A stretch of DNA of 64,000 bases, taken from NCBI RefSeq assembly GCF_001427795.1, contig NZ_LMHJ01000001.1:1575664-1639663 (forward strand), read 5' to 3'. Below the pieces are notes generated by a model that was not told where the DNA came from, ran no database searches, and saw only the letters and a program-made list of their open reading frames with translations. Both the position numbers and the translations under genes were made by a program. The DNA comes from Nocardioides sp. Root682 (lineage in GTDB: Bacteria; Actinomycetota; Actinomycetes; Propionibacteriales; Nocardioidaceae). Of the stretch, positions 42,901-52,782 are shown in pieces. Within the stretch, counting starts at the first letter, position 1; every line of letters starts with the position of its first letter.

Positions 42901-43137
42901 GGCGACGACCGGGCGCTGGTCGAGGCCATCGTCCGACTCGGCGAGACGTTCGGCCTCGACGTCGTCGCGGAAGGGGTGGAGACCGAGCAGCAGCGCGACG
43001 AGCTGGTCCGGCTCGGTTGCCACTTCGCACAGGGATACCACTACTCACGGCCACTGCCCGCGGCGCAGGCCACGAGGTTCGTCCACGAGTGGTCGACGCC
43101 CCGGCTGACGACCACACCCGCCTCCGCTGCTGGCTGA
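39940..43137 (+). CDS. membrane PAS-GGDEF-EAL protein (c-di-GMP turnover)
   Basis: The 1065-residue protein has about eight N-terminal membrane segments (25-330), a GAF-like region (about 340-480), a PAS domain (about 490-615), a GGDEF domain with intact RLGGDEFAVLVDG near residue 703, and an EAL domain (about 795-1045). In the EAL part GFEALIRWQ, GVNVTPHEF, LEITERI, IDDFGTGYS, LKIDRSFV and VAEGVETEQ retain the metal and catalytic residues. It could both make and degrade c-di-GMP. The architecture is shared by actinobacterial proteins of unknown signal specificity. No obvious Shine-Dalgarno precedes the ATG. Confidence 0.92.
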   Translation: MLEQPWGRWTAPHSARVLAVAPRRPRPWLLLYAIVAVPLYVSYVALPDAPRYLWTAIGLLSLTGLVVGTVVNRPRRRLPWWLATLGVAALMAGDTTYDLLTAVFGQLNPYPSAADGFYLAMYPLLAGGLLVLVRVIKPLGDRHAAIDASIVTVALGLLVWVYLVEPYTQDATLTWGQKAVSISYPLGDVLILAVLVRLLIGTERRPYSLWLLGIGTVGLLASDTVYGLIQLNGSWTTGSLVDLGWMVFYGAWGAAALSPDMARLTEPVRPTPQQISSRRLLLLALVPLAAPGLLLWEFSRGGSGHVLETAATAAVLFLLVSLRLKGLVNAAREATHREYAMRRTGEALVAASDPDTVHRVGLAALADVTCHSARLVIATGLPLRVVFDSGDAHRNRADADLDPLLRRHEHELLSQQFVLTTAALCGPALAAAIGADETVLLAAMVRDERISGLLMAHGPGVDRPESIDPICTLASQMMLALDSIELTAQVAERRSEAHFRSLFQHAADIILVFDEQLRLRFNTPSAQTVLGWEPEGPRGRTVDSMVLAEDLSKARLLLGRVLVGERRTGRGPSDEWRIVDRSGRVRLFEVSCRNLVDDPSVGGVVVTLHDITERRQLESDLAYQAFHDSLTQLPNRAMFLERVERALVCSGPEREPIAVLLIDLDNFKIINDTRGHAAGDALLASVGQRLQAALRPSDSCARLGGDEFAVLVDGVSSDEEACEVASRLLEHLRPPFDIGGESVHAGASFGVTTSAYGQQAAELLLQADLAMYAAKDAGKGGVEFFRPALIDVMQLRARTVSELERAVEQDQFVLHYQPIIALDASAVVGFEALIRWQHPERGLLAPHDFIDVVEDSDLAISVGAWVIDRAVEQAAQWQGTGPDSGLLKIGVNVTPHEFAHPGFVDVVLTALERHGLPHEALVLEITERILAGGDPQIVRAMTQLHDVGVHLAIDDFGTGYSALGYLRRFPVSILKIDRSFVDGIGTSGDDRALVEAIVRLGETFGLDVVAEGVETEQQRDELVRLGCHFAQGYHYSRPLPAAQATRFVHEWSTPRLTTTPASAAG

Positions 43138-43172
43138 CGCCGCCACCAGTGGCCCTGGCATGGCCTGCCGAG

Positions 43173-43178
43173 TAGCGT
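43173..43178 (+). promoter_or_regulatory. -10 box of fumC, leaderless
   Basis: TAGCGT seven bases before the GTG at 43186. Confidence 0.5.
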
Positions 43179-43185
43179 CGTGGGC

Positions 43186-44577
43186 GTGACGAGCGACGCC
43201 AGCTTCCGGACCGAGCACGACTCCATGGGCGAGGTCCGGGTCCCGGCCGCGGCCCTCTGGCAGGCCCAGACCCAGCGGGCCGTGGAGAACTTCCCGATCA
43301 GCGGGACGCCGATCGAACCGGCCCTGGTCCACGCGCTCGGCGAGGTCAAGGCTGCGGCCGCACGCGCCAACGGCGAGCTGGGTGTGCTCCCCGCCGACCT
43401 GGCGGCCGCCATCGAGGCAGCGGCTCGCGAGGTCGCCGAGGGCCGGTACGACGACCAGTTCCCGATCGACGTGTTCCAGACCGGGTCGGGCACCAGCTCC
43501 AACATGAACGCCAACGAGGTGGTGGCCACCCTTGCGGGACGGGCCGGGGTCGAGGTCCACCCGAACGACCACGTGAACGCCAGCCAGTCGAGCAACGACA
43601 CCTTTCCCACGGCCATCCACGTCGCGGCCACCCTGGCCGTCGTGCGCGACCTGGTGCCGGCCCTCGACGTACTCGCCGACTCGCTCGAGGCGAAGGCCAC
43701 CGAGTTCGCCGACCTGGTGAAGTCGGGCCGCACGCACCTGATGGATGCCACACCGGTCACGCTCGGCCAGGAGTTCGGCGGGTACGCCGCCACCGTGCGC
43801 TACGGCATCGAGCGGCTGGAGTCGGTCCTCCCCCGCGTCCGGGAGCTGCCCCTGGGCGGCACCGCCGTCGGCACCGGCATCAACACACCGCGCGGCTTCG
43901 CCGCAGCCGCCATCGGCGCCCTCGGCGCGGCCACGGGCGAGCCGTTCACCGAGGCGCGCAACCACTTCGAGGCCCAGGGCACCCGCGACTCGCTCGTCGA
44001 GCTCAGCGGCGTGCTGCGCACCATCGCGGTCGGCCTGACCAAGATCTGCAACGACCTGCGCTGGATGGGGTCGGGGCCCACGACCGGCCTCGCCGAGATC
44101 CACCTCCCCGACCTGCAGCCGGGATCCTCGATCATGCCGGGCAAGGTCAACCCGGTGCTGCCGGAGGCGACCCTGATGGTCTGCATGCAGGTGATCGGGA
44201 ACGACACCGCCGTCACGGCCGCCGGGGCCAGCGGCTCCTTCGAGCTCAACGTCGCCATGCCGGTGATGGCCCGCAACGTCCTCGAGTCGGTCCGACTGCT
44301 CTCGACGGCCACCACGACTCTCGCACGACGCTGCGTCGACGGGATCACGGCCGACGAGGAGCGGATGCGCCGGTACGCCGCCTCGTCACCATCGGTGGTG
44401 ACGCCGCTGAACAAGCACCTCGGCTATGAAGCTGCTGCGAAGGTCGCCAAGCAGTCGCTGGCCACCGGAAGCACCATCCGCGAGACGGTCCTCGCGATGG
44501 GGTACGTCGACCGGGGCGAGCTGACGGTCGAGGAGCTCGACGCCGCTCTCGACCTGGAGTCGATGACCCACCCCTGA
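43186..44577 (+). CDS. fumC: fumarate hydratase class II FumC
   Basis: The 463-residue protein has FumC features: [55 protein letters not shown] and the superfamily signature [11 protein letters not shown] near residue 313. It hydrates fumarate to malate without a cluster and so backs up the oxygen-sensitive class I enzyme. GTG at 43186 is chosen over GTG at 43180 because TAGCGT then lies at the normal seven-base distance. Confidence 0.95.
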   Translation: MTSDASFRTEHDSMGEVRVPAAALWQAQTQRAVENFPISGTPIEPALVHALGEVKAAAARANGELGVLPADLAAAIEAAAREVAEGRYDDQFPIDVFQTGSGTSSNMNANEVVATLAGRAGVEVHPNDHVNASQSSNDTFPTAIHVAATLAVVRDLVPALDVLADSLEAKATEFADLVKSGRTHLMDATPVTLGQEFGGYAATVRYGIERLESVLPRVRELPLGGTAVGTGINTPRGFAAAAIGALGAATGEPFTEARNHFEAQGTRDSLVELSGVLRTIAVGLTKICNDLRWMGSGPTTGLAEIHLPDLQPGSSIMPGKVNPVLPEATLMVCMQVIGNDTAVTAAGASGSFELNVAMPVMARNVLESVRLLSTATTTLARRCVDGITADEERMRRYAASSPSVVTPLNKHLGYEAAAKVAKQSLATGSTIRETVLAMGYVDRGELTVEELDAALDLESMTHP

Positions 44578-44602
44578 GCGGCTCAGCGCACGGTCGTCGG
44601 GC

Positions 44603-44914
44603 CTACGACTTCCGCCGACCGGTCAGGATCGATCCGGCGATCACTGCGATCGCGGCGACCGCGACCTGCCAGAGGTGGCGGATCCAGTCGATGCCGTTCG
44701 TCGCGTTGGTCATCTCGGCCGGGTGCTTGTCGAAGTTACCGTTGTTGTTGCCGACCACGACCCAGTAGAGATAGCTGCCGACCAGCATGCCGACGATGCC
44801 GCAGGCGGTGGTGAGCCAGAGCGGGAACCTGGTGCGGTCGCCCGGGGCCACGGCCTTCCCGATCAGACCGATGATCGTTCCGCCGACGAGGGTGACGATG
44901 ATGGTCCAGAGCAT
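44603..44914 (-). CDS. GlsB/YeaQ/YmgE-family membrane protein
   Basis: The 103-residue protein begins MLWTIIVTLVGGTIIGLIGKAVAPGDR, the classical transglycosylase-associated (GlsB/YeaQ) motif, followed by two further membrane segments. Family members are small stress-related membrane proteins without proven enzymatic activity. The Asn-rich loop GNNNGNFDKHPAEM between segments is an extension relative to the 80-residue type. ATG at 44914 is chosen at the family start. Confidence 0.8.
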   Translation of the reverse strand: MLWTIIVTLVGGTIIGLIGKAVAPGDRTRFPLWLTTACGIVGMLVGSYLYWVVVGNNNGNFDKHPAEMTNATNGIDWIRHLWQVAVAAIAVIAGSILTGRRKS

Positions 44915-45031
44915 GGGTACGCCTTCCGTCGCGCGGAGAACCCGATGTCCCGCGATGAAGGCATCATGCCCCCGGCGTGACACCCAGCCCGGCAGGCGCG
45001 GCGTGAGCGGCCGCTCGGCCGCCCATCGAAC

Positions 45032-45685
45032 TCAGTACCAGCCGTGGCCCTGGGAGTGCCCCCAGGCGCCGCACGGGCTGCCGTACCGGTTCTGGATGTA
45101 GCCCAGGCCCCAGCGGATCTGCGTGGCCGGGTTGGTCGCCCAGTCCGCGCCGGCGGAAGCCATCTTGGAGCCGGGGAGTGCCTGCGGAATGCCGTAGGCA
45201 CTCGAGCTGGGGTTGTCGGCGTTCCAGCGCCAGCCGGACTCGCGGCTCCACAGCGAGTCGAGGCAGCCGAACTGGTCGGAGGAGAACCCGAACTCGCTGA
45301 GCAGGGCCCGGGCAATGTCCCTGGGGTCTGACTCGGAGAGCTTGCGCTCGTCGGTCAGCGCCGCCGGGCCGGACTCGTCGAGGCCGGCGGCCTTTGCCGG
45401 GTCGGCCTCGGGGCGGCGGTCGTTGCGGGAGACGACCTCGCGGCGCTCGCTCGCGGCGGCGACGTCGGCGGTGCCGGCAGCGGTCAGTGCATCGAGGTCA
45501 ACGCTCGCGGCGGGCGGCGGGGCGTCCTGGCCGAGGACTCCGGCGGCCACGGAGACACCGGTGACCGCAACAGCGACCGACGACAGGACCACCACGTTGC
45601 GGGCAGCCTTGCGGGGGGCCTGGGCGAGGTGAGCGTGCTTCGGTGCTCCACGGTGCTTGGGCGAAGGGTTCGCGTGCTTCGACAA
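45032..45685 (-). CDS. secreted transglycosylase-like (SLT/Rpf-related) protein
   Basis: The 217-residue protein has a basic N-terminus, a membrane/signal segment (about 28-50, NVVVLSSVAVAVTGVSVAAGVLG), an Ala/Asp-rich linker, and a C-terminal lysozyme-like domain of about 90 residues. Its motif LDSLWSRESGWRWNADNPSSSAYGIPQALPGSKM includes the catalytic Glu in RESGW; NPATQIRWGLGYIQNRYG follows. It probably cleaves peptidoglycan in cell-wall growth or remodelling. The start codon is TTG at 45685. Confidence 0.85.
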   Translation of the reverse strand: MSKHANPSPKHRGAPKHAHLAQAPRKAARNVVVLSSVAVAVTGVSVAAGVLGQDAPPPAASVDLDALTAAGTADVAAASERREVVSRNDRRPEADPAKAAGLDESGPAALTDERKLSESDPRDIARALLSEFGFSSDQFGCLDSLWSRESGWRWNADNPSSSAYGIPQALPGSKMASAGADWATNPATQIRWGLGYIQNRYGSPCGAWGHSQGHGWY

Positions 45686-45724
45686 ATGCTCGAATCTCGG
45701 GCTCGACAGCAGGACCTGATCACC

Positions 45725-45736
45725 GCCCGATCGGGC
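45725..45736. promoter_or_regulatory. 12-bp palindrome upstream of the transglycosylase gene
   Basis: GCCCGATCGGGC is a perfect 12-bp palindrome 40 bp upstream of the TTG start. It may be an operator; no regulator is assigned. Confidence 0.3.
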
Positions 45737-45818
45737 CCGACACCATTGTCAACACCGCCGGTGACCAGCGACCACCATGCCTGAGGGAACTTCCCCACGC
45801 AAACCGAAGCGCCCGTTT

Positions 45819-45852
45819 CGATCGTGGTTTCAGACCTCGTCTGCCACGATCG
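45819..45852 (-). terminator. hairpin downstream of the PIN-PhoH gene
   Basis: A 14-bp stem, CGATCGTGG and CAGAC with their complements, with a 3-base loop and a 3-base TTT bulge on one side, beginning 48 bp after the PIN-PhoH stop. No T-run. Likely a terminator for that gene. Confidence 0.7.
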
Positions 45853-45899
45853 CCACGGACGCCTCAGTTGTCACACCAGTCCCAGCGGCCGGGATCGGG

Positions 45900-47222
45900 C
45901 TACACGACGACGTTCTCCAGCATCTCGGTCACCAGCGCGGCGATCGGCGAACGCTCCGAACGGGTCAGCGTGACGTGGGCGAACAGCGGGTGGCCCTTGA
46001 GCTTCTCCACCACCGCCACCACGCCGTCATGCCGGCCGACACGGAGGTTGTCGCGCTGGGCGACGTCATGGGTGAGCACGACCTTGGAGTTGGCGCCGAT
46101 CCGGGACAGCACCGTCAGCAGCACGTTGCGCTCCAGCGACTGCGCCTCGTCGACGATCACGAACGAGTCGTGGAGCGAACGTCCACGGATGTGGGTCAGC
46201 GGGAGGACCTCCAGCATGCCGCGGTCGAGGATCTCGTCGACGACGTCCTTCGACGTGAGGGCGCCGAGGGTGTCGAACACGGCCTGTCCCCAGGGCGACA
46301 TCTTCTCCGACTCCGAGCCGGGCAGGTAGCCCAGCTCCTGGCCGCCGACGGCGAAGAGCGGGCGGAACACCACCACCTTCTTGTGCTGCTGGCGCTCCAT
46401 CACCGCCTCGAGGCCGGCGCAGAGGGCCAGGGCCGACTTGCCGGTGCCGGCGCGGCCGCCCAGCGAGACGATGCCGACCTCGGGGTCCAGCAGGATGTCG
46501 AGGGCGACCCGCTGCTCTGCGCTGCGGCCGTGCAGACCGAAGGCCTCACGGTCGCCCTTGACGAGGTGCACCTGCTTGTCCGGCCCCACCCGTCCGAGCG
46601 CGGATCCGCGTTCGGACAGCATGACCAGGCCGACGTGGCAGGGCATCTCGCGCGCCTCGGCGAGGTCGAGGGTCCCGTCGTCGTACAGCTCGTCGAGAGC
46701 ATCGGCAGAGACCTCGATCTCGGCCATCCCGGAGTAGCCGGTGTCGGAGTCGCCCAAGGTCTCACCGCGGTACTCCTGGGCGTCCAGGCCGACCGCCGAC
46801 GCCTTGATCCGCATCGGGAGGTCCTTGGACACCAGGATGACTTCGTGGCCCTCGTCGGCGAGGTTCCGCGCCACCGCGAGGATCCGCGTGTCGTTGTCTC
46901 CCAGGCGGAAGCCAGAAGGGAGCGACGAGGCGTCGGTGTGGTTGAGCTCGACGCGGATGCTGCCGCCCTCCTCGCCCACCGGGACGGGAGCATCCAGACG
47001 ACCGTGCTTGACCCGCAGCTCGTCGAGCATCCGCAGCGCGCTGCGGGCAAAGTACCCGAGCTCTGGGTGATGCCGTTTGGCTTCGAGCTCGGTGATCACC
47101 ACCACCGGCAGGACGACCTCGTGTTCCTCGAACCGGCGCAGCGCCGCCGGGTCAGCCAGCAGAACGCTGGTGTCGAGAACATAGGTACGACGCGTGCTTG
47201 CCTGGGCCTTCGTGTTCGACAC
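45900..47222 (-). CDS. PIN domain-PhoH-like ATPase (PhoH2)
   Basis: The 440-residue protein joins an N-terminal PIN nuclease domain ([31 protein letters not shown] supply the acidic residues) to a PhoH-type helicase/ATPase with Walker [14 protein letters not shown] near residue 265 and Walker [11 protein letters not shown]. PhoH2 proteins of actinobacteria unwind and cleave RNA. GTG at 47222 is chosen because GGTGAGG lies six bases upstream; GTG at 47234 is the alternative. Confidence 0.92.
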   Translation of the reverse strand: MSNTKAQASTRRTYVLDTSVLLADPAALRRFEEHEVVLPVVVITELEAKRHHPELGYFARSALRMLDELRVKHGRLDAPVPVGEEGGSIRVELNHTDASSLPSGFRLGDNDTRILAVARNLADEGHEVILVSKDLPMRIKASAVGLDAQEYRGETLGDSDTGYSGMAEIEVSADALDELYDDGTLDLAEAREMPCHVGLVMLSERGSALGRVGPDKQVHLVKGDREAFGLHGRSAEQRVALDILLDPEVGIVSLGGRAGTGKSALALCAGLEAVMERQQHKKVVVFRPLFAVGGQELGYLPGSESEKMSPWGQAVFDTLGALTSKDVVDEILDRGMLEVLPLTHIRGRSLHDSFVIVDEAQSLERNVLLTVLSRIGANSKVVLTHDVAQRDNLRVGRHDGVVAVVEKLKGHPLFAHVTLTRSERSPIAALVTEMLENVVV

Positions 47223-47251
47223 GTGAAACCTCACCGGACCGCACGCCCTGG

Positions 47252-47267
47252 TAGGGCCCCGGCCCTA
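47252..47267. promoter_or_regulatory. inverted repeat upstream of PIN-PhoH
   Basis: TAGGGCC-CC-GGCCCTA, a 7-bp perfect inverted repeat 30 bp before the PIN-PhoH start, flanked by direct CCCTGG copies. It could be an operator or leader hairpin. The rest of the 190-bp gap shows nothing I can name. Confidence 0.35.
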
Positions 47268-47412
47268 TCCCTGGTGGACGGACCGGGTTGCACAGTCGTG
47301 ATGGTTCACGTCGGGCCTCCCGGTGTGGCCGGCTTCCCCACCTGCCACTGATCGGAAAGTACGCCCGTCATGAGTCCGATGGGTGCGCCACGCCGCGTCG
47401 GAAAAGTTAATG

Positions 47413-48147
47413 TCAGGTGACGCGTTGGTAGGCGAAGTCCGCGATGACGCGGTCCTTCGCCAGCCCCTTGCGCTCGAACTTCGTCACGGGGCGCTCGTCC
47501 CACCGTGCCACGGGGCCACCCGACAGCAGCGGCTCCGAACCCAGCACGACGTCCATCTGCTCGGCGTAGTCGGCCCAGTCCGTCGCCAACCGCCACAGCC
47601 CACCGGGCACCAGCCGCGACGCCATGAGGCGTGCGTTCTCCGGCGTGATCATCCGCCGCTTGTGGTGCCGCTTCTTGTGCCACGGATCCGGGAAGAAGGT
47701 CCAGATCTCGCTGACGCTCGCCTCACCCAGGAGGTGCTCGAAGGTCCACAGCGCGTCCACGCCACAGAACCGCACGTTGGACACCCCCGCGTCCCCCACG
47801 CGCCCCAGGCTCTCCGCCACCCCCGGCAGCCAGACCTCCAGCGACAACACGTTGTACGACGGCCGAGCCGCCGCCAGAGCAGCCGTCGCCTCGCCGACAC
47901 CCCCACCGATCTCCACGATCAGCGGAGCGTCCCGGTCGAACCACGACGCGAACGAGAAGTCAGGAGCATCCACCGCCTCGTCCGGAATGACCCACCCGTC
48001 GGCGTACTCGTCCCAGCCGTGCTGCTGCTTCGGCGTGAACCGACTGCCCCGCCGCGCGTAGGTCAACACCTCCCGCTCCCGCCGACCGTCCTCGGTCAGC
48101 TTCTGGTGGGGTCGGGCCGGGCGCACTCCGTCATTCACGACGGACAT
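47413..48147 (-). CDS. trmB: tRNA (guanine-N7)-methyltransferase TrmB
   Basis: The 244-residue protein has the SAM motif LIVEIGGGVGEATAAL and the TrmB signature FPDPWHKKRHHKRRMI (catalytic Asp), with TDWADYAEQM later. It makes m7G46 in tRNA. ATG at 48147 is the family-typical start; the frame upstream runs into the tuf terminator. It lies after tuf on the same strand but is isolated by that terminator. Confidence 0.95.
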   Translation of the reverse strand: MSVVNDGVRPARPHQKLTEDGRREREVLTYARRGSRFTPKQQHGWDEYADGWVIPDEAVDAPDFSFASWFDRDAPLIVEIGGGVGEATAALAAARPSYNVLSLEVWLPGVAESLGRVGDAGVSNVRFCGVDALWTFEHLLGEASVSEIWTFFPDPWHKKRHHKRRMITPENARLMASRLVPGGLWRLATDWADYAEQMDVVLGSEPLLSGGPVARWDERPVTKFERKGLAKDRVIADFAYQRVT

Positions 48148-48180
48148 TCTCCCGGCCGGACGAGACGGAGCGAAAACGCA

Positions 48181-48214
48181 GGGACCCCCACCGCCCGAAG
48201 GCGATGGGGGTCCC
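48181..48214 (-). terminator. tuf terminator hairpin
   Basis: A 15-bp stem (GGGACCCCCACCGCC with its complement, one C-A mismatch) and a CGAA/TTCG tetraloop, 18 bases after the tuf stop on the minus strand. Confidence 0.9.
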
Positions 48215-48232
48215 TGGTGAAGAAGGGTCAGA

Positions 48233-49426
<1,194 letters not shown>

Positions 49427-49506
49427 TGCTGGCTCCTCCTGGGATTGTTACTTGACTCGTACTGGGTTGGGTGATGCGCCGAGGGCGGCGGAAAGCAGTC
49501 GGAAGA

Positions 49507-51621
49507 CTACTCGCCACGAACCTTCTTGATGATCTCGTCGGCGATGTTCGTGGGAACCTCGGCGTACGAGTCAAACTCCATCGAGTACGACGCCTGACCA
49601 GAGGTCTTGGACCTCAGGTCGCCAACGTACCCGAACATCTCGGACAGCGGCACGAGGGCGTTCACGACGATGTCGCCGTGACGCTCCTCCTGTGCACGAA
49701 TCTGGCCGCGACGGCTGTTGATGTCACCGATCACGGTGCCGAGGAAGCCCTCGGGGGTGATGACCTCGACGGCGAACATCGGCTCGAGGAGGCACGGCTT
49801 GGCCCTGCGGGCGGCCTCCTTGAACGCCTGGATGCCGGCGATCTTGAACGCGAGCTCGGACGAGTCGACGTCGTGGTAGGCGCCGTCCTCGAGGGAGAAC
49901 TTCACGTCGACCATGGGGTAGCCGGCGAGCACGCCGAACTCCATGGCTTCCTGGCCGCCGTTGTCGACGGACGGGATGTACTCGCGCGGGATGCGACCGC
50001 CCGAGACGTTGTTGACGAACTCGTACCCGATGCCGAGACCGGTCTCGGGGTCCTTGTTCGGCTCGATCGAGATGACGACCTTGGCGAACTGGCCGGAGCC
50101 ACCCGTCTGCTTCTTGTGGGTGTAGGAGTGGTTCTTGACCTCGGCGCGAATGGTCTCGCGGTAGGCAACCTGCGGCTTGCCGACGGTGGCCTCGACCTTG
50201 AACTCACGCTTCATCCGGTCGACGAGGATCTCCAGGTGGAGCTCGCCCATGCCCGCGATGATGGTCTGACCGGTCTCTTCGTCCGTCTTGACGACGAACG
50301 TCGGGTCCTCGTCGGACAGGCGCTGGATGGCCGTACCGAGCTTCTCCTGGTCGGACTTCGTCTTCGGCTCGATGGCGACCTCGATCACCGGGGCCGGGAA
50401 CGTCATCGACTCGAGGACGACCTGGTTGTTCGGGTCGGACAGCGTGTGACCCGTCTTGGTGTCCTTGAGGCCCATGACGGCCACGATCTGGCCGGCGCCG
50501 ACCGACGCGATCTCCTCACGCTTGTTGGCGTGCATCTGGTAGACCTTGCCGATCCGCTCCTTGCGGCCGTTGACCGAGTTGACCACGGTCGAGCCAGCTT
50601 CGAGCTTGCCGGAGTAGACGCGGACGTAGATCAGCTTGCCGAGGTGCGGGTCCGTGGCGATCTTGTAGGCCAGGCCCGAGAACGGCTCGTCGTCGGAAGG
50701 CTGACGAGTGATCTCCTTCTCCTCGTTGCGCGGGTCGTGACCCACGATGCCGTCGATGTCGAGCGGCGAGGGGAGGTAGTCGACGACCGCGTCGAGCAGG
50801 GGCTGGACGCCCTTGTTCTTGAAGGCGGTGCCGCACAGGACCGGGTTGAGCTTGTCGGCCAGGGTCGCGCGACGGATGGCGGCCTTGAGGGTCGGCACGT
50901 CGAACGTGTCGCCGTCCTCGAGGTAGACCTCCATGATGTCGTCGTCGGCCTCGGCGACCGTCTCGACGAGCTTCTCGCGGTACTCCTTGGCCTGCTCGAG
51001 GAGGTCCGCGGGGATCTCCTCGATGACGTAGTCCTCACCCATGACGGTCTCGCCGCGCCACACCTTGGCGTGCATCTCGACCAGGTCGACGACGCCGATG
51101 AAGTCGCCCTCGGCACCGATCGGGAGCTGGAGGACCAGCACGTTGGAGTTGAGGCGCTCGACCATCATGTCGACGCAACGGAAGAAGTCCGCGCCGGTGC
51201 GGTCGAGCTTGTTGACGAAGCACATACGCGGGACGGAGTACTTGTTGGCCTGGCGCCAGACCGTCATCGTCTGCGGCTCGACGCCGGCGACACCGTCGAA
51301 CACCGCAACGGCGCCGTCGAGGACGCGCAGGGAGCGCTCGACCTCGGCCGTGAAGTCCACGTGGCCGGGGGTGTCGATGATGTTGATCTGGTGCTTCTTC
51401 CACCAGCAAGTGGTCGCAGCAGAGGTGATCGTGATGCCACGCTCCTGCTCCTGCTCCATCCAGTCCATCGTGGCAGCGCCCTCGTGGACTTCACCGATCT
51501 TGTACGTGATGCCGGTGTAGAAGAGGATGCGCTCGGTGGTGGTGGTCTTGCCGGCGTCGATGTGCGCCATGATGCCGATGTTGCGTACGACGTTCAGGTC
51601 GGTCGTGATGTCGACTGCCAC
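49507..51621 (-). CDS. fusA: elongation factor G
   Basis: The 704-residue GTPase has [33 protein letters not shown] and EF-G domains III-V ([38 protein letters not shown]). It drives translocation. Length and domain order are normal. Confidence 0.98.
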   Translation of the reverse strand: MAVDITTDLNVVRNIGIMAHIDAGKTTTTERILFYTGITYKIGEVHEGAATMDWMEQEQERGITITSAATTCWWKKHQINIIDTPGHVDFTAEVERSLRVLDGAVAVFDGVAGVEPQTMTVWRQANKYSVPRMCFVNKLDRTGADFFRCVDMMVERLNSNVLVLQLPIGAEGDFIGVVDLVEMHAKVWRGETVMGEDYVIEEIPADLLEQAKEYREKLVETVAEADDDIMEVYLEDGDTFDVPTLKAAIRRATLADKLNPVLCGTAFKNKGVQPLLDAVVDYLPSPLDIDGIVGHDPRNEEKEITRQPSDDEPFSGLAYKIATDPHLGKLIYVRVYSGKLEAGSTVVNSVNGRKERIGKVYQMHANKREEIASVGAGQIVAVMGLKDTKTGHTLSDPNNQVVLESMTFPAPVIEVAIEPKTKSDQEKLGTAIQRLSDEDPTFVVKTDEETGQTIIAGMGELHLEILVDRMKREFKVEATVGKPQVAYRETIRAEVKNHSYTHKKQTGGSGQFAKVVISIEPNKDPETGLGIGYEFVNNVSGGRIPREYIPSVDNGGQEAMEFGVLAGYPMVDVKFSLEDGAYHDVDSSELAFKIAGIQAFKEAARRAKPCLLEPMFAVEVITPEGFLGTVIGDINSRRGQIRAQEERHGDIVVNALVPLSEMFGYVGDLRSKTSGQASYSMEFDSYAEVPTNIADEIIKKVRGE

Positions 51622-51665
51622 GTGAGTCAGCGTTCCTTAGATCTTGGGATGGAGAAGGTGGGTGC

Positions 51666-51698
51666 CGGAGCGGGCGCCGCCGTGGCGGGCCCGCTCCG
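51666..51698 (-). terminator. rpsG-fusA intergenic hairpin, possible attenuator
   Basis: CGGAGCGGGC at 51666-51675 pairs perfectly with GCCCGCTCCG at 51689-51698 around a GC-rich loop that itself pairs in part. It fills much of the 83-bp rpsG-fusA gap. No T-run follows, so partial termination or RNA processing is more likely than a full stop. Confidence 0.6.
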
Positions 51699-51704
51699 AC
51701 GAAA

Positions 51705-52175
51705 TCACCAGCGGTAGTGGGCGAAGGCCTTGTTGGACTCGGCCATCTTGTGGGTGTCCTCGCGCTTCTTCACCGCGGCACCGAGGCCGTTGGCTGCGTC
51801 GAGGATCTCGTTCTGCAGGCGCTCGGCCATCGTCTTCTCACGACGGTCCGCGGCGTAGCCGACGAGCCAGCGCAGCGACAGCGTGGTGCCGCGCGTGCCC
51901 TTGACCTCGATCGGGACCTGGTAGGTCGCGCCACCGACACGGCGGGACTTGACCTCGATGGAGGGGCGCACGTTGTCGAGCGCACGCTTGAGGGTGATGA
52001 CCGGGTCGATACCGGTCTTTTCCCGGGTGCCTTCGAGCGCGGTGTAGACGATGCGCTGTGCAACCTGCTTCTTGCCGTCCTGCAGCACCTTCGACACGAG
52101 CTGGCTCACCAGCTGCGACCCGTAGACCGGGTCCATGTCGATCGGCCGCTTCGGCGCGGGGCCCTTGCGCGGCAT
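51705..52175 (-). CDS. rpsG: 30S ribosomal protein S7
   Basis: The 156-residue protein starts [11 protein letters not shown] and has the S7 signature [22 protein letters not shown] and [11 protein letters not shown] at the C-terminus. It is the primary binder of the 16S 3' major domain. One base separates it from rpsL, so the ATG at 52175 is clear. Confidence 0.98.
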   Translation of the reverse strand: MPRKGPAPKRPIDMDPVYGSQLVSQLVSKVLQDGKKQVAQRIVYTALEGTREKTGIDPVITLKRALDNVRPSIEVKSRRVGGATYQVPIEVKGTRGTTLSLRWLVGYAADRREKTMAERLQNEILDAANGLGAAVKKREDTHKMAESNKAFAHYRW

Positions 52176-52176
52176 G

Positions 52177-52551
52177 TCAGCTCTTCTCCTTCTTGGCACC
52201 GTAGCGGCTGCGAGCCTGCTTACGGTTCTTCACGGCCTGGGTGTCCAGAGCGCCGCGGATGACCTTGTAACGAACACCGGGGAGGTCCTTCACACGACCG
52301 CCGCGGACGAGCACGATGGAGTGCTCCTGGAGGTTGTGACCCTCACCCGGGATGTAGGCGGTGACCTCGACGCCACTGGACAGGCGCACGCGGGCGACCT
52401 TGCGCAGAGCGGAGTTCGGCTTCTTCGGGGTGGTGGTGTAGACGCGGGTGCAGACACCGCGACGCTGGGGCGAACCCTTCAGGGCAGGCGTCTTGGACTT
52501 CGACACCTTGTCCTGGCGGCCCTTTCGGACCAACTGATTAATGGTGGGCAC
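52177..52551 (-). CDS. rpsL: 30S ribosomal protein S12
   Basis: The 124-residue protein starts [11 protein letters not shown] after a GTG codon preceded by AAAGGGAA. K43 ([12 protein letters not shown]) and K88 ([12 protein letters not shown]) are the wild-type residues at the positions that confer streptomycin resistance when changed. First gene of the str operon. Confidence 0.98.
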   Translation of the reverse strand: MPTINQLVRKGRQDKVSKSKTPALKGSPQRRGVCTRVYTTTPKKPNSALRKVARVRLSSGVEVTAYIPGEGHNLQEHSIVLVRGGRVKDLPGVRYKVIRGALDTQAVKNRKQARSRYGAKKEKS

Positions 52552-52782
52552 CTGGTGGTTCCCTTTCCTTGTGCTCTCTCGTGCCGGCGCCTTGCCGGGC
52601 ACGGATGTGTTGCGTTACTGCGTGCCGAATGAGTGGTCCGCTTCGCGTTTCGCACCCAGTCCAGGCCCAGAATTCGGACCCATGATTCGGACATCGGGGA
52701 GTGCGACCGCGTTGAGGGCATGCTCGACGTGCCGGGTCACCCCAGACACGAGAATCGAGATTACCGGCCGCCCATGAGCCGG
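52552..52782 (-). promoter_or_regulatory. leader and promoter region of the str operon
   Basis: This 231-bp gap between the MFS gene stop and rpsL has no convincing open gene. It should contain the rpsL promoter, but I could not single out a -35/-10 pair. AAGGAAAGGGAA ahead of the GTG is the ribosome binding site. Confidence 0.4.

Noticed and set aside
40711..43041. 776-residue minus-strand frame across the GGDEF-EAL gene
   Set aside because: Antisense shadow of a gene with intact domains; no start signal and unnatural Val/Asp/Gly composition.
45686..45899. possible c-di-AMP (ydaO) riboswitch before the transglycosylase-like gene
   Set aside because: Such genes often carry it in actinobacteria, but the conserved core is not recognisable; the strong hairpin there fits a terminator of the upstream gene.
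49471..51717. 748-residue open frame antisense to fusA
   Set aside because: It mirrors the codon structure of a perfectly conserved EF-G gene on the other strand; composition is a GC-skew shadow with no domain.
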